This document shows, in pieces, positions 8,380 to 16,360 of a stretch of 64,000 nucleotides of DNA; position 1 is the stretch's first letter, and each line of letters opens with the position of its first letter. Below the pieces are notes generated by a model. It did no database searches and was not told the DNA's origin. It saw nothing but the letters and a program-made list of their open reading frames with translations. Position numbers and translations under genes: made by a program. This DNA is from Actinomadura rudentiformis (GTDB lineage Bacteria; Actinomycetota; Actinomycetes; Streptosporangiales; Streptosporangiaceae): the NCBI RefSeq assembly GCF_008923185.1, contig NZ_WBMT01000029.1, forward strand, positions 90,825 through 154,824, read 5' to 3'.

Positions 8380-8668
8380 GCTACTCGATCGGCCGGACCA
8401 GCGGCCCGTATTGGCGGGAGGCGGCAGGGGTGGCCGGGGCGGCGCTTGCCACAGCCGCGCCAGCACCTCGCGCGCCACCTCGCGGTCGGGCCGGTCGGCC
8501 CCGGTCACCATAACCATCACCCCTGCAACCCGCCCGGGTCACAGACCACGTGGCGTTTGCGCCCGTTGATTCTCTTGGCCGGATCGAATCCGAGCGTGGC
8601 CTTGCTAACGGTCTCCGACGCCTTCACCGACTGCGAATCAACGATGCGGCTCGATAGCGGTGAGCGCT
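8380..8668 (-). mobile_element. IS5-family transposase remnant
   Basis: Read on the reverse strand, 8668 down to about 8536 encodes SRIVDSQSVKASETVSKATL, then GFDPAKRINGRKRHVV, which is the core of IS5-group DDE transposases (VIDSQSVKTT, GYDAGKKINGRKRH). A one-base frameshift near 8530 leads to VMVMVTGADRPDREVAREVL, the next conserved block, before homology fades by about 8380. Both ends are missing and no terminal inverted repeats were found, so it is dead. A short ACATG-type repeat (8272-8297) lies on its left side. Confidence 0.75.
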
Positions 8669-8703
8669 CACCGGTTCTTCAGCACGCTCTAAGGATTGAG
8701 GGG

Positions 8704-9411
8704 CTACCGCAGCGCTGCTACTCCCACCGCGGACAGGCCGCCGGCCACTGTCAACATCCACGCCTGCATGAGCTCCATCGGCTGGCTCATGTCTACCAGG
8801 GTCGTCACGGCTACGACGATGGACTCACGCTGGCGTACCAAGTCGGCGACCGACGGGGCCAATGGGATGTTCGACCACTGGCGGACCCGATCGCCAGGGG
8901 ACTGCATCGTGACTGTGATCCGGTCACCGTCGATATGTGCGCTGAGAATCGGGTTTGGCTCGTCAAGTGACGGCAGCATTTCCAAGCTGAGCCCTAGCTC
9001 CGCGTACGTGCGTAGGGTGCACAGCCGCCATCCACCCTTATCGCGACACAGCAACGCGGCCTCATAGGACGGATTGACCAGGAACACCGGTAGATCGACC
9101 GCAGGGGCTCCGACGGCGGCCCCCAAGGCGGCGGGGAGGGTGAACGTGCTGGCCCGCCATGTGAGGTGTCCTTGCAAGGCGTACGGCTCGGCCATTTCGT
9201 CGTACCACCCGGCCTGGTGACATTCCGGGTGATGCAATGTCGCTTCTGCCCGATCCCCACCGAGGGAGTACACGACCAGCGCGGGCTCACCCGACAGCGG
9301 CCGACCGCACGTCTGGCAGTCAACTGGTCTCAACTGCTCATTGAGCCCGGCATGGACCTTCCGGAGCCGCCACCGGGTTCTCCGATCGGTCTGAAAAGAG
9401 ATGTCAGGCAC
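8704..9411 (-). CDS. Hypothetical protein with zinc-ribbon-like motif
   Basis: A 235-residue protein starting at a GTG at 9411 with GGAG five bases upstream; the longer frame to 9534 lacks a ribosome site. After a basic start (SFQTDRRTRWRLRKVHAGLN) comes a likely metal site, Cys32-x2-Cys35 in DCQTCGRPL with His61 and Cys64 in LHHPECHQ. The remaining 170 residues are an alpha/beta domain ending in a helix with VADLVRQRESIVVAVTTLV. I know of similar uncharacterised proteins in actinomycetes but no function. It abuts the transposase remnant. Confidence 0.72.
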   Translation of the reverse strand: MPDISFQTDRRTRWRLRKVHAGLNEQLRPVDCQTCGRPLSGEPALVVYSLGGDRAEATLHHPECHQAGWYDEMAEPYALQGHLTWRASTFTLPAALGAAVGAPAVDLPVFLVNPSYEAALLCRDKGGWRLCTLRTYAELGLSLEMLPSLDEPNPILSAHIDGDRITVTMQSPGDRVRQWSNIPLAPSVADLVRQRESIVVAVTTLVDMSQPMELMQAWMLTVAGGLSAVGVAALR

Positions 9412-9809
9412 GCACGCTCCGTCCGTCGATGATCCCTGCAAAGCTAGCCGTACCGGATGTACCACGCCGGTTTCGGTGCGGGACGTGCCAGGTCGAAACC
9501 TCGGGAGCGCCTGGCACTCCCTCGAAGTGCTCACGTTTCCACTGCGGAGGTGGGCCCCGCTGTTTCGTCATGTGATCATCTTGCCCGGCACTGCGATCCG
9601 GGTGTTGGTCTGAGACGTGCGGGATGGTCGTCGGAGTACAGACGTGCTGTGGAGGCAACCTCGCGATGGCAGGTGACTTTTCCGGGCGCCCTGACCGAGG
9701 AGCAAGGCCCGGCCAGTGGTACCGTCCGCGTGGAGGCTCGTACGTGCCTTCCCCGGACGAGATGTGCGCCGTACCCGGCCCGCTAAGACGACGCACTCCA
9801 GGAGACGTC
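9412..9809. other. Intergenic, nothing clear
   Basis: A stretch of 398 bp between divergent genes. A reverse-strand frame of about 55 codons starting near 9572 (MTKQRGPPPQWKREHFEGVP) could be a short protein, but it overlaps the start of the gene at 9411 and has no ribosome site. No palindrome, repeat or terminator stands out. Confidence 0.4.
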
Positions 9810-10688
9810 ATGGGTGCGCGCACTTCCCTGATCGACTTCGCCGGAGCGGTTCCGCAGCCTCGTCCGCTGGATGTCCGGTGGATTCACGGCTCGCCGTCGG
9901 CCAAGCACAACACCGACCCGGACATTCAGGTCCACGCCTACGACGAGCACACGTTCATCCTCCGGCAGAACATGGCGATCGACTATGAGGCACCGTTCCT
10001 GTTCCTGCTCTTCGGCAACGATCAAGTGGTGCTGATCGACACCGGAGCCACGGAATCCGCCGAGTTCTTCCCCCTTCGCCAAGTGGTCGACGAGCTCATC
10101 GAGTCCTGGCTCGCCCGTCACCCCCGGCCCGGCTATCACCTGCTGGTGCTCCACACCCATCCGCATGGTGACCACATCGCGGGCGACGGCCAGTTCACCG
10201 ATCGTCCCGACACCACGGTGGTCGGCGCGGAGCTGACCACCGCCTGGCCGTACTTCGGATTCGCCGACCACTCCGATGCCGTGGCGCAGGTCGACCTGGG
10301 AGGCCGGGTGCTGGAGTGCCTGGCCACCCCGGGCCATCATGAAGCGGCGGTCACGTTCTACGACCCGTGGACGGGGTTCCTCCTCACCGGTGACACGGTC
10401 TACCCCGGCCGGCTCTACATCAACGACTGGCAGGCGTTCGCCCGGACGATCGATCGCTTGATCGACTTCTGTGAGCACCGGACGGTCACCCACGTGCTCG
10501 GCTGCCACATCGAAATGACCAGGCAACCGGGCGTTGACTACCCGGTCCGTACCGTTCACCAGCCCGACGAGCCCCCACTGCAGATGACCACAGGCCACCT
10601 GCGCGAGATCCGAGCAGCACTGAAGGAGATCGGCGACCAACCCAGCCGCCGCGCCTTCCCGCTGTTCATCCTGTGGCCCACCACATGA
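9810..10688 (+). CDS. Metallo-beta-lactamase fold hydrolase
   Basis: A 292-residue MBL-fold protein. The metal-binding motif HxHxDH is present as HTHPHGDH (His117, His119, Asp121, His122), with a later TGDTVYPG aspartate and the final CHIEM histidine. This matches glyoxalase II/MBL hydrolases acting on thioesters, lactones or esters. The ATG at 9810 follows AGGAG; the upstream in-frame sequence is low in conservation. A PhzF-family gene follows after 40 bp on the same strand, so the two are probably co-transcribed. Confidence 0.88.
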   Translation: MGARTSLIDFAGAVPQPRPLDVRWIHGSPSAKHNTDPDIQVHAYDEHTFILRQNMAIDYEAPFLFLLFGNDQVVLIDTGATESAEFFPLRQVVDELIESWLARHPRPGYHLLVLHTHPHGDHIAGDGQFTDRPDTTVVGAELTTAWPYFGFADHSDAVAQVDLGGRVLECLATPGHHEAAVTFYDPWTGFLLTGDTVYPGRLYINDWQAFARTIDRLIDFCEHRTVTHVLGCHIEMTRQPGVDYPVRTVHQPDEPPLQMTTGHLREIRAALKEIGDQPSRRAFPLFILWPTT

Positions 10689-10728
10689 ACGGCACCAACA
10701 CCCCAAGCCTCGTCCTGCGAGGACCGCA

Positions 10729-11640
10729 GTGATGCTTCCGGCCAGGACCTGTGTCGTCTCTGGCTCGGCCTTCGTCGACCCTCGCGATCCGGACAACGCG
10801 CTGGGCAATCCGTTCGCCGTCGTCATGGGCGCCGACGTGAAGGCGTTCAGCGCAGCGCAACGCCAGACGCTGGCTCGCCGCACCGGCGCCCCCGAGACCG
10901 TGTTCGTCAACGCGGTCCGCGGAACAGACGGCCCCACCGCGTACGAGCTCGACCTGACCGTCCTGACACCGACCGGGAAGGCCCTCGGGGTGTGCGCTCA
11001 CGGCTTCATCGGCGCCGTATACGCGCTCATCGAGGCAGGGCTCATCACGGCAGGCCTTGATTTGATGATCAGCACGCCGTCAGGAGGGTCGGCGCGCGCC
11101 TCGCTCTCCAGCGACGGCACGGTCATGCTGCACTTCGTCGCCCGTGAGAGCCTGAGCGCGTACGGCCGTGAGCAGGCACTCGAGGAGATCTTCCACGTGC
11201 CGCTGCCGTCCCTGGCCGACGGTCTGCCAGTCCTGTCCGTCGGCTCGCCCAAGCTGACCGTCGAGGTGACACCCGCCGCCTTTGCGCTGCTGCGGCGTGA
11301 ACTGGACGGCCTGGACTACGACCGGCTGATGGCCTTGCAGCGCGAGTTGGACATCAACGGGATCCACCTGTTCTGCCGCAACACCATCACGCGCATGCCC
11401 GAACGCGCGATCCAGGTGAATGCCTACCTCGGCAAGAGCCTCGTCGTGGACCGGGCCACCGGCGTTTCGAACGCGGCCCAAGTCAGCGCCGATCCTCACA
11501 TTCATGAAGGCCAACAGCTCCAGATTGCCCAATACACCCAGACAGGCCGCTCAGCGGTCCTCACCTTGACCAAGGGAAAAGAACTCAGCGTCTGGGTAGG
11601 CGGCGCCGCGACCCTCCTCGCTCACCGAGAAATACGGTGA
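10729..11640 (+). CDS. PhzF family isomerase/epimerase-like protein
   Basis: A 303-residue PhzF-fold protein. The first domain has the family GNPFAVV stretch at residues 26-32 and the catalytic glutamate in APETVFV (Glu56). The second half carries the pseudo-repeat (GIHLFCRN, QVNAYLGKS, ending VWVGGAATLLA, matching GGxxxxVxxG). PhzF proteins catalyse isomerisations such as that in phenazine synthesis, but most homologues have unknown substrates, and no other phenazine gene is near. GTG at 10729 and ATG at 10732 are both possible starts behind CGAGGA. Probably in an operon with the MBL gene 40 bp upstream. Confidence 0.86.
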   Translation: MMLPARTCVVSGSAFVDPRDPDNALGNPFAVVMGADVKAFSAAQRQTLARRTGAPETVFVNAVRGTDGPTAYELDLTVLTPTGKALGVCAHGFIGAVYALIEAGLITAGLDLMISTPSGGSARASLSSDGTVMLHFVARESLSAYGREQALEEIFHVPLPSLADGLPVLSVGSPKLTVEVTPAAFALLRRELDGLDYDRLMALQRELDINGIHLFCRNTITRMPERAIQVNAYLGKSLVVDRATGVSNAAQVSADPHIHEGQQLQIAQYTQTGRSAVLTLTKGKELSVWVGGAATLLAHREIR

Positions 11641-11721
11641 GAGCCTGTCTCAAAGCGCTGTGGATCTGATGTTGAGTAGATTCTCACGCTGCGTTCCGGC
11701 GTGATTGGGGGAACTTCCTTG
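11641..11721. repeat. Left copy of diverged ~80-bp direct repeat
   Basis: This segment and 12716-12795 align over about 80 bp with substitutions and one gap. Both contain GCGTTCCGGCGTG and a GCCTGT opening. They flank the lipoprotein hydrolase gene at 11787-12704. GAGCCTGTCTC at the left edge resembles insertion-sequence termini, so the pair may be old element ends. Confidence 0.5.
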
Positions 11722-11786
11722 CATTGGGCCGGGTCCCCGCCGCCGCCCCATGCCAACGTCGGACCAGGTGCGGAACTGAAGGACTA

Positions 11787-12704
11787 ATGGGCAAAGTCAG
11801 TGTTCGGTTGGCTTATGCGATCATTTGCCGGATGAGCACTGAACTGGGGAGATACGGCCTCACGTTGGCAACCTGGCGGGGTTGTTCGGTGCTTGTGGGG
11901 TTGATGACCTCGCTGCTTCTGACCGGTTGTCTGGGTGGTGAGGAAGGGAAGCGCGTGACGTCCGACGCGCCCCTCAACGAGCAATGCGGGTCCGTGCCTG
12001 GCGAAGCTAAGAGGGTGGCCCTTCAGGCAGCCGACCGGGCCAGACTGGGTGCCGCGGTGGTCGGCTCGCAGCAGGCCCAGGTTGGGGTCGTTCTCGCCTA
12101 TGGCGCGTCGCAGACCCTGTGCGACTGGCTTGAGCAGGCGCAACTACTGGCCTCCGCCACGCAGTCTCGGGTGCTGATCATCGACCGGCGAGGCGTTGGC
12201 TCCAGCCAGGGAGCGGGAAATCTCAGCAAGCTCCCAAGTGACCTCGTCACGGGCGCGCAATGGCTCAGAGCCAACGGAGCCAAGAAGATCGTGCTCATGG
12301 GCTCCTCGATGGGCTCGGCGGCCGCGCTGGTCGCCGCGGACAAGGCCGGCCCACGCACCGCAGTCCACCCCCAGAACCCGCAGAGCCCTGGACTCCAGCC
12401 ACCAGCCTGTGCCGTTGTCGCCATCTCACCAGTGAGCGCTATCGAAGACGACCATGGCAACCGAGTCGATGTCTCCAAGGTGTCGTCGGTCCCCGGAGCG
12501 GCCTGGTTGGTCTTCGAAGAGGGCAACGCGGATGTGCGGGCAGCCACCGAAAGGGTCGCCACCCAGCTGCGGCAGGCCAAGGCGCCCAACGTGAAGCTCA
12601 AGACAGTGAAGGGAAGCGATCACAGCATCGCTCTTGTGAGCAAGCATGCTGATGCTCGCGACTTCGTGGAAGCAGCCGTCCGCTCCTGCCGTACAGACCC
12701 GTAG
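11787..12704 (+). CDS. Lipoprotein alpha/beta hydrolase
   Basis: A 305-residue predicted lipoprotein. A hydrophobic segment ends in the lipobox LTGC (TSLLLTGCLGG), so the mature protein would be anchored outside the membrane. The hydrolase core follows: VLIIDRRGVGSSQG, the nucleophile elbow GSSMGSAAA, a later acidic loop FEEGNAD, and a terminal GSDHS supplying histidine. The start is uncertain: the ATG at 11787 has GAAGGA in front but makes a long pre-lipobox region, while the ATG at 11832 gives a more normal signal peptide without a good ribosome site. The gene sits between two diverged direct repeats and may have been acquired. Substrate unknown. Confidence 0.8.
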   Translation: MGKVSVRLAYAIICRMSTELGRYGLTLATWRGCSVLVGLMTSLLLTGCLGGEEGKRVTSDAPLNEQCGSVPGEAKRVALQAADRARLGAAVVGSQQAQVGVVLAYGASQTLCDWLEQAQLLASATQSRVLIIDRRGVGSSQGAGNLSKLPSDLVTGAQWLRANGAKKIVLMGSSMGSAAALVAADKAGPRTAVHPQNPQSPGLQPPACAVVAISPVSAIEDDHGNRVDVSKVSSVPGAAWLVFEEGNADVRAATERVATQLRQAKAPNVKLKTVKGSDHSIALVSKHADARDFVEAAVRSCRTDP

Positions 12705-12715
12705 GGCCGTGCCGG

Positions 12716-12795
12716 AGTGCCTGTGCTTCGAGCGTTGTTGAGCTGATGCAGAACGGGTTCTCGCGTGCGTTCCGGCGTGGTCGGAGGAGACTTCT
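12716..12795. repeat. Right copy of diverged ~80-bp direct repeat
   Basis: The partner of 11641-11721 on the other side of the lipoprotein hydrolase gene. The best-conserved part is TGCGTTCCGGCGTG. Confidence 0.5.
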
Positions 12796-12840
12796 CGGCG
12801 TGAGCCGGCCCGGAAGTGTGTGGTGGGCGGGACGCGCTTG

Positions 12841-12930
12841 CCGCTGAAGTCGTCCCCGCGCGGAAACTACTTTCAGCGGCGTGCGACGTGCGGCGTGCGG
12901 CGTGCGACATGCCGTGCGGCGTGCGGCATC
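12841..12930. repeat. Hairpin and GTGCGGC minisatellite
   Basis: In a 387-bp gap between convergent genes. An 8-bp inverted repeat (CCGCTGAA at 12841, TTCAGCGG at 12872-12879) could terminate transcription. From about 12877 to 12927 the unit GTGCGGC/GTGCGAC repeats imperfectly about seven times. No gene is visible. Confidence 0.6.
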
Positions 12931-13091
12931 TCAGGCGCGCCGGCGGGCGGCTGAGCGGAAGAGGCTGACGGCCACGCTGATTTCCGAGGTAACGGCGGCG
13001 TGGTAGCGGAGCCCGGCCGGGGGCGGGCGCGGTCCCTGGGCCGCCGCGTTCGGTGAACGCGGCGGGTGTCGACGTACGACGAGAAGGAGGC

Positions 13092-13493
13092 TCAGGCCTT
13101 TGCTGCGTCGTATTCCTGGCGTGCCTTCTGGACTGCGGCCATTCGTCGCTCCGTCCAGAGGGAGAGATCACGGACCTGTTCGGCGCCTTCGCGGCCGAGG
13201 TCGGTGAGGGCGTAGTCCACGCGGGGCGGAATCACGGGCTTGGCGTCGCGGTTGACCATGCCATCGCGTTCCAGGGTCTGCAGCGTCTGGGCCAGCATCT
13301 TCTCGCTGACCTGGCTGACCTTGCTGATCTCCCGGCGCAGCTCGCTGAAGCGGTACGAGCGTTCCAGGAGCACGATCAGGACCAGGGTGCCCCAGCGGCT
13401 GGTGACGTGCTCCAGGACCGCGCGGTGAGGGCACATCAGGTCACCGTCGGTCTTGCGCATCCGGTCCAGAAGCGGCGTATCACTTACTTCCAC
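13092..13493 (-). CDS. HxlR family regulator, QorR/YodB-like
   Basis: A 133-residue HxlR protein with the conserved N-terminal cysteine at residue 21 (GDLMCPHRAVLEHV) and the winged helix (SRWGTLVLIVLLERSYRF, VSEKMLAQTLQTLERDGMVN, PRVDYALTDLGREG). Cys-based quinone and diamide sensing is known for YodB and QorR relatives. The gene is divergent from a QorB-like quinone reductase at 13585. That pairing and the AGTACC-N13-GGTACT palindrome just upstream of its own start argue for a quinone-responsive repressor module. Confidence 0.93.
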   Translation of the reverse strand: MEVSDTPLLDRMRKTDGDLMCPHRAVLEHVTSRWGTLVLIVLLERSYRFSELRREISKVSQVSEKMLAQTLQTLERDGMVNRDAKPVIPPRVDYALTDLGREGAEQVRDLSLWTERRMAAVQKARQEYDAAKA

Positions 13494-13496
13494 ACC

Positions 13497-13521
13497 AGTA
13501 CCTTACTTCAAAGTGGGTACT
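13497..13521. promoter_or_regulatory. HxlR operator, AGTACC-N13-GGTACT
   Basis: Perfect 6-bp arms at 13497-13502 and 13516-13521 lie four bases upstream of the HxlR start codon. GTAC-containing inverted repeats of this spacing are usual for HxlR/QorR-type repressors. It probably controls both divergent genes. Confidence 0.65.
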
Positions 13522-13541
13522 GTAAGAAGGGTTAGCGTGCT

Positions 13542-13572
13542 CCTAGGTTGGTACGCAGTGCAACCAACTAGG
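13542..13572 (+). promoter_or_regulatory. Hairpin overlapping the quinone-reductase ribosome site
   Basis: CCTAGGTTGGT at 13542-13552 pairs with ACCAACTAGG at 13563-13572, with a single bulged G and a 10-base loop. The right arm shares three bases with the AGGAG ribosome site (13570-13574) of the gene starting at 13585. It may be a second repressor site, an RNA hairpin that masks the ribosome site, or both. Confidence 0.5.
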
Positions 13573-13584
13573 AGATCTCTGACC

Positions 13585-14442
13585 ATGAGCATTGTCGTTA
13601 CCGGCGCCACGGGGAACCTGGGCCGTCTTGTCATCGAAGGCCTGTTGGAGAAGGTTCCGGCCGCCCAGATCACCGCCGTCGTCCGCAGCCAGGAGAAGGC
13701 GGCCACCTTCGCCGCCCGCGGCGTGAAGATCGCGATCGCCGACTACAACGCCCCCGAGACCTTTGACGGTCTCTTCTCCGCCGGCGACAAGGTGCTCCTG
13801 ATCTCAGGCAACGAGTTCGACAAGGGCCGCGTCGGCCAGCACAAGGTCGTCATCGATGCCGCGAAGGTGGCCGGGGTCGCCCTCCTTGCCTACACCAGCG
13901 CCCCCGGCAGCCTGACCGCCGCCCTCGCCGACGACCACAGGGGAACAGAGGCGGCGATCTTCGAGTCCGGTGTGCCCTACGTTCTGCTGCGGAACGGCTG
14001 GTACCACGAGGTCTACACCGAGCAGCTGGCCTCCGTACTCCAGTTCAACGCCGTCACCCAGGCCTCCGGCGAGGGCCGCGTCGCCTCCGCCGCCCGAGCC
14101 GACTACGCCGCCGCCGCGGTCGCCGTGCTCACCGGTGAGGGCCACGAGAACAAGACGTACGAGCTGAACGGCGACACCGCCTGGAGCTTCGCCGAGTACG
14201 CGGCCGAGCTGAGCAAGCAGACCGGTAAGCAGATCGGCTACAACGCCGTCTCCGTCGAGGAGTTCAACGCCATTCTGACCGGCCCCGCCGGACTCCCCGA
14301 GCCGTTCGCGGCGATCCTGTGCGGCGTAGAGGTCGCTGTTGAGAAGGGCGAGCTGGCCGGCACCAGCGACGACCTCTCTCGCCTGATCGGACGCCCCACC
14401 ACCCCGATCGCCGACTCGATCGCCGTCGCCCTGAAGGACTGA
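13585..14442 (+). CDS. NAD(P)H:quinone oxidoreductase, QorB-like
   Basis: A 285-residue NmrA-type Rossmann protein. The N-terminal GATGNLGR binding loop, ITAVVRSQEKA, the GVKIAIADY turn and LLISGNEFD match QorB (YtfG) quinone reductases. VPYVLLRNGWYHE in the substrate region is also typical. It reduces quinones with NADPH in the cytosol. The ATG at 13585 follows AGGAG. It is divergent from an HxlR regulator with a clear operator, the same arrangement known for qorA/qorB-type genes. A perfect 10-bp terminator hairpin follows at 14462-14491. Confidence 0.9.
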   Translation: MSIVVTGATGNLGRLVIEGLLEKVPAAQITAVVRSQEKAATFAARGVKIAIADYNAPETFDGLFSAGDKVLLISGNEFDKGRVGQHKVVIDAAKVAGVALLAYTSAPGSLTAALADDHRGTEAAIFESGVPYVLLRNGWYHEVYTEQLASVLQFNAVTQASGEGRVASAARADYAAAAVAVLTGEGHENKTYELNGDTAWSFAEYAAELSKQTGKQIGYNAVSVEEFNAILTGPAGLPEPFAAILCGVEVAVEKGELAGTSDDLSRLIGRPTTPIADSIAVALKD

Positions 14443-14461
14443 GGAACCTAGTGGCTCCTGG

Positions 14462-14491
14462 GGTCCCCGGGTGCCGAGTCGCCCGGGGACC
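14462..14491 (+). terminator. Terminator hairpin after quinone reductase
   Basis: GGTCCCCGGG at 14462-14471 pairs perfectly with CCCGGGGACC at 14482-14491 around a 10-base loop, 20 bp after the stop codon. There is no T-run, as is usual in high-GC actinomycetes. Confidence 0.7.
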
Positions 14492-14520
14492 TCCATCATG
14501 TCCAGATGCGCGGCGGATCC

Positions 14521-14616
14521 GGAGGCCGCCGCCGGCCTCCGTCACCTACGGATGTCTGCTGCACCCTCGGCTCCGCCCCTTTGGCCGCGCCCCTTTGGCC
14601 GCGCCCGTTTGCCGCG
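14521..14616. repeat. Hairpin plus 14-bp tandem repeat
   Basis: GGAGGCCG/CGGCCTCC (14521-14540) forms a tight hairpin that could terminate the lipoprotein gene reading leftward from 15417. From 14576 the unit CCCCTTTGGCCGCG occurs twice exactly and once degenerate. Confidence 0.55.
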
Positions 14617-14673
14617 ACGCTTGGTTGCGGCGCTGCCTGCCGCCCCTCCGGTCTCGTCCGGGCCGCTTCAGGA

Positions 14674-15417
14674 TCAGGGGAGTTGGAAGCCCTGTTTGGA
14701 GAAGTCGACCGCGTTGGCCGGGGCGGTGATTCGTTCAGCCTGGCCATAGGCGAAGACGAGGCGGTCGGCGGGCGACTTGTCGTTGGTGACTGCGAGAGGC
14801 AGAGGCTCACCCTGGGACGAGATCCACAGATGGGTGCCCTCGCCGTCGGTGAGGTCGAAAGCGGGCTTGCCCTCGAAGTCGCGGCCGGGTCCCAAGGAGA
14901 GCGTCTCACCGGTGCCGGCGGGGCCGAAGATCATGGTGTTCGTCGCGAAGGAGCCCAGGACGCCCATGTCCTTGCCCCGCATCACGGTCCACTGGTTCTT
15001 GAGCTTCTTCAGAAGGCTGGCAGGCGGCTTCGGGCCGTCACCGACGATGACTTCGGAACCCCTGGTGTAGTGCTTGTCGCCGATGATGACGAACTGCGTG
15101 GTGGTGCTCTTCTTACTGGTCAACGGGCCACTGATCTTGCCCTTGGAGTTCTTGCCCCGGACGCTGTAGTCGAGCGTGATCCGGCCCTTCTCGGTTTTGA
15201 CCTTGCCGCGGACCCGTACGTTGGGCGCCTTGGTGAACGCGCCCTGCGCCTTTGTCGCGATCTGGGCCGCGGTCTGCGGCGGGGTGGCGGTCACCGTGAC
15301 GGTCGGAGCGGTCTTCCCCGTGCTCCCGGCATCGCAGGCGCCCACGGCGAGGGGCAGAGCCAGGGCGCCGACAGCGACGTAAAGCCGGGCTCTGGTCGCC
15401 CCCGAATGCTTCGGCAA
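14674..15417 (-). CDS. LppX/LolA-like lipoprotein
   Basis: A 247-residue lipoprotein. A TTG at 15417 is the best start: GGGAGG lies eight bases upstream, and it yields a 27-residue signal peptide ending LAVGAC with the lipid-modified Cys28. A Thr/Ala-rich linker is followed by a beta-rich domain (RVRGKVKTEKGRITLDYSV, TTTQFVIIGDKHYTRG, GKPAFDLTDGEGTHLWIS), the pattern of actinobacterial LppX_LprAFG/LolA-like lipoproteins that bind lipids or sit at the cell surface. It stands alone. Longer upstream starts lack a signal peptide. Confidence 0.8.
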   Translation of the reverse strand: MPKHSGATRARLYVAVGALALPLAVGACDAGSTGKTAPTVTVTATPPQTAAQIATKAQGAFTKAPNVRVRGKVKTEKGRITLDYSVRGKNSKGKISGPLTSKKSTTTQFVIIGDKHYTRGSEVIVGDGPKPPASLLKKLKNQWTVMRGKDMGVLGSFATNTMIFGPAGTGETLSLGPGRDFEGKPAFDLTDGEGTHLWISSQGEPLPLAVTNDKSPADRLVFAYGQAERITAPANAVDFSKQGFQLP

Positions 15418-15527
15418 TTGGAACACCTCCCTGCCTTGGACGCACGGGAGAGCCAAATGGATGACGAGCAACCATTTGCCGTGGAGCGTTCTCGGCCCTG
15501 ACCGCACGCGAGCGGTAGGATAAAGGT

Positions 15528-15824
15528 ATGACCGCGAAGGCCAAGATTACGATCACGATCGACCGTGACCTGATAGAAGCCGCTGAGGCGGCCGTCGAAT
15601 CGGGCAAGGCCCGTTCGGTATCCGACTACATCAACGGTGCCGTCCGAGACCGTGCGGAACGCCACGCTCGATCTCGCCAGTGGCTGGATCACAAGCTTGC
15701 CGAGATGAGATCCAGTGACCCGGGCGCATTCGACGCCGCAGGACGCCGCGCCGCCGCCGCCCTGGGCATTGACCCGGCAGAGCTCGACGAACAACCAGGT
15801 CAGGCCCGGCCGGGTGCCGCGTGA
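15528..15824 (+). CDS. Antitoxin, ribbon-helix-helix type
   Basis: A 98-residue protein. The N-terminal half (KITITIDRDLIEAAEAAVES, then GKARSVSDYINGAVRDR) has the strand plus two helices of ribbon-helix-helix antitoxins. The C-terminal half is charged and probably disordered, as expected of the toxin-neutralising tail. It overlaps the PIN-domain gene by four bases (GTGA). It probably neutralises that toxin and represses the shared promoter. Confidence 0.82.
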   Translation: MTAKAKITITIDRDLIEAAEAAVESGKARSVSDYINGAVRDRAERHARSRQWLDHKLAEMRSSDPGAFDAAGRRAAAALGIDPAELDEQPGQARPGAA

Positions 15825-16225
15825 GGATCGTTGACCACACAGCTCTCAGCCAGATCGCGGCCGGATCCTGGGAAGGGCTTCGCCTGCTGGACGCGGTAGA
15901 ACGCTTCGATGTTCCCGTTGTCATTCCAGCCACGGCACTGGAGCACGTGGCACGGAAAGCCTTCGGCGACCCTGACGCGGTGTCGCTCCTCGGGCACATC
16001 GACGCCACCCTGGGGTTCCGGCAAATCACCGTGGACGCGCTCGATGAGCACCGTGCGCTGCAGGTCGCAGAGGCCGGGTCACGGCTTGCCCCAGAGGACC
16101 GGGCGCTGTTGTACGCGCATGCCCTGGTCTGTGCGCGGGAGCACGACTGCGTGGTGATCACAGCCGACAGCGCCATATGGAAGGACGTGGCCCCCGACGT
16201 CGTCACGGTCGAACTGGCCGACTGA
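15821..16225 (+). CDS. PIN domain toxin, VapC-like
   Basis: A 134-residue PIN-domain protein. The four acidic residues expected for a metal-dependent ribonuclease are visible: Asp5 (MRIVDHTAL), Glu41 (ATALEHV), Asp93 (LAPEDRALL) and Asp116 (VVITADSAIW). The GTG start overlaps the antitoxin stop, giving translational coupling and a classical antitoxin-toxin order. VapC toxins cut tRNA or rRNA; the target here is unknown. All acidic sites are intact, so it looks functional. Confidence 0.85.
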   Translation: MRIVDHTALSQIAAGSWEGLRLLDAVERFDVPVVIPATALEHVARKAFGDPDAVSLLGHIDATLGFRQITVDALDEHRALQVAEAGSRLAPEDRALLYAHALVCAREHDCVVITADSAIWKDVAPDVVTVELAD

Positions 16226-16360
16226 CTTTCGCATCACATCGCGCGGTCAGGCTTCCGCTTGCCGTCCAGGCCGATGAGCAGCGGGTGCGCGACCTGGTGT
16301 GGACCGCCAACCGATCGGGGTGCTGAACGGCGGCGAGATCGCATACACCATGATGGGGCC

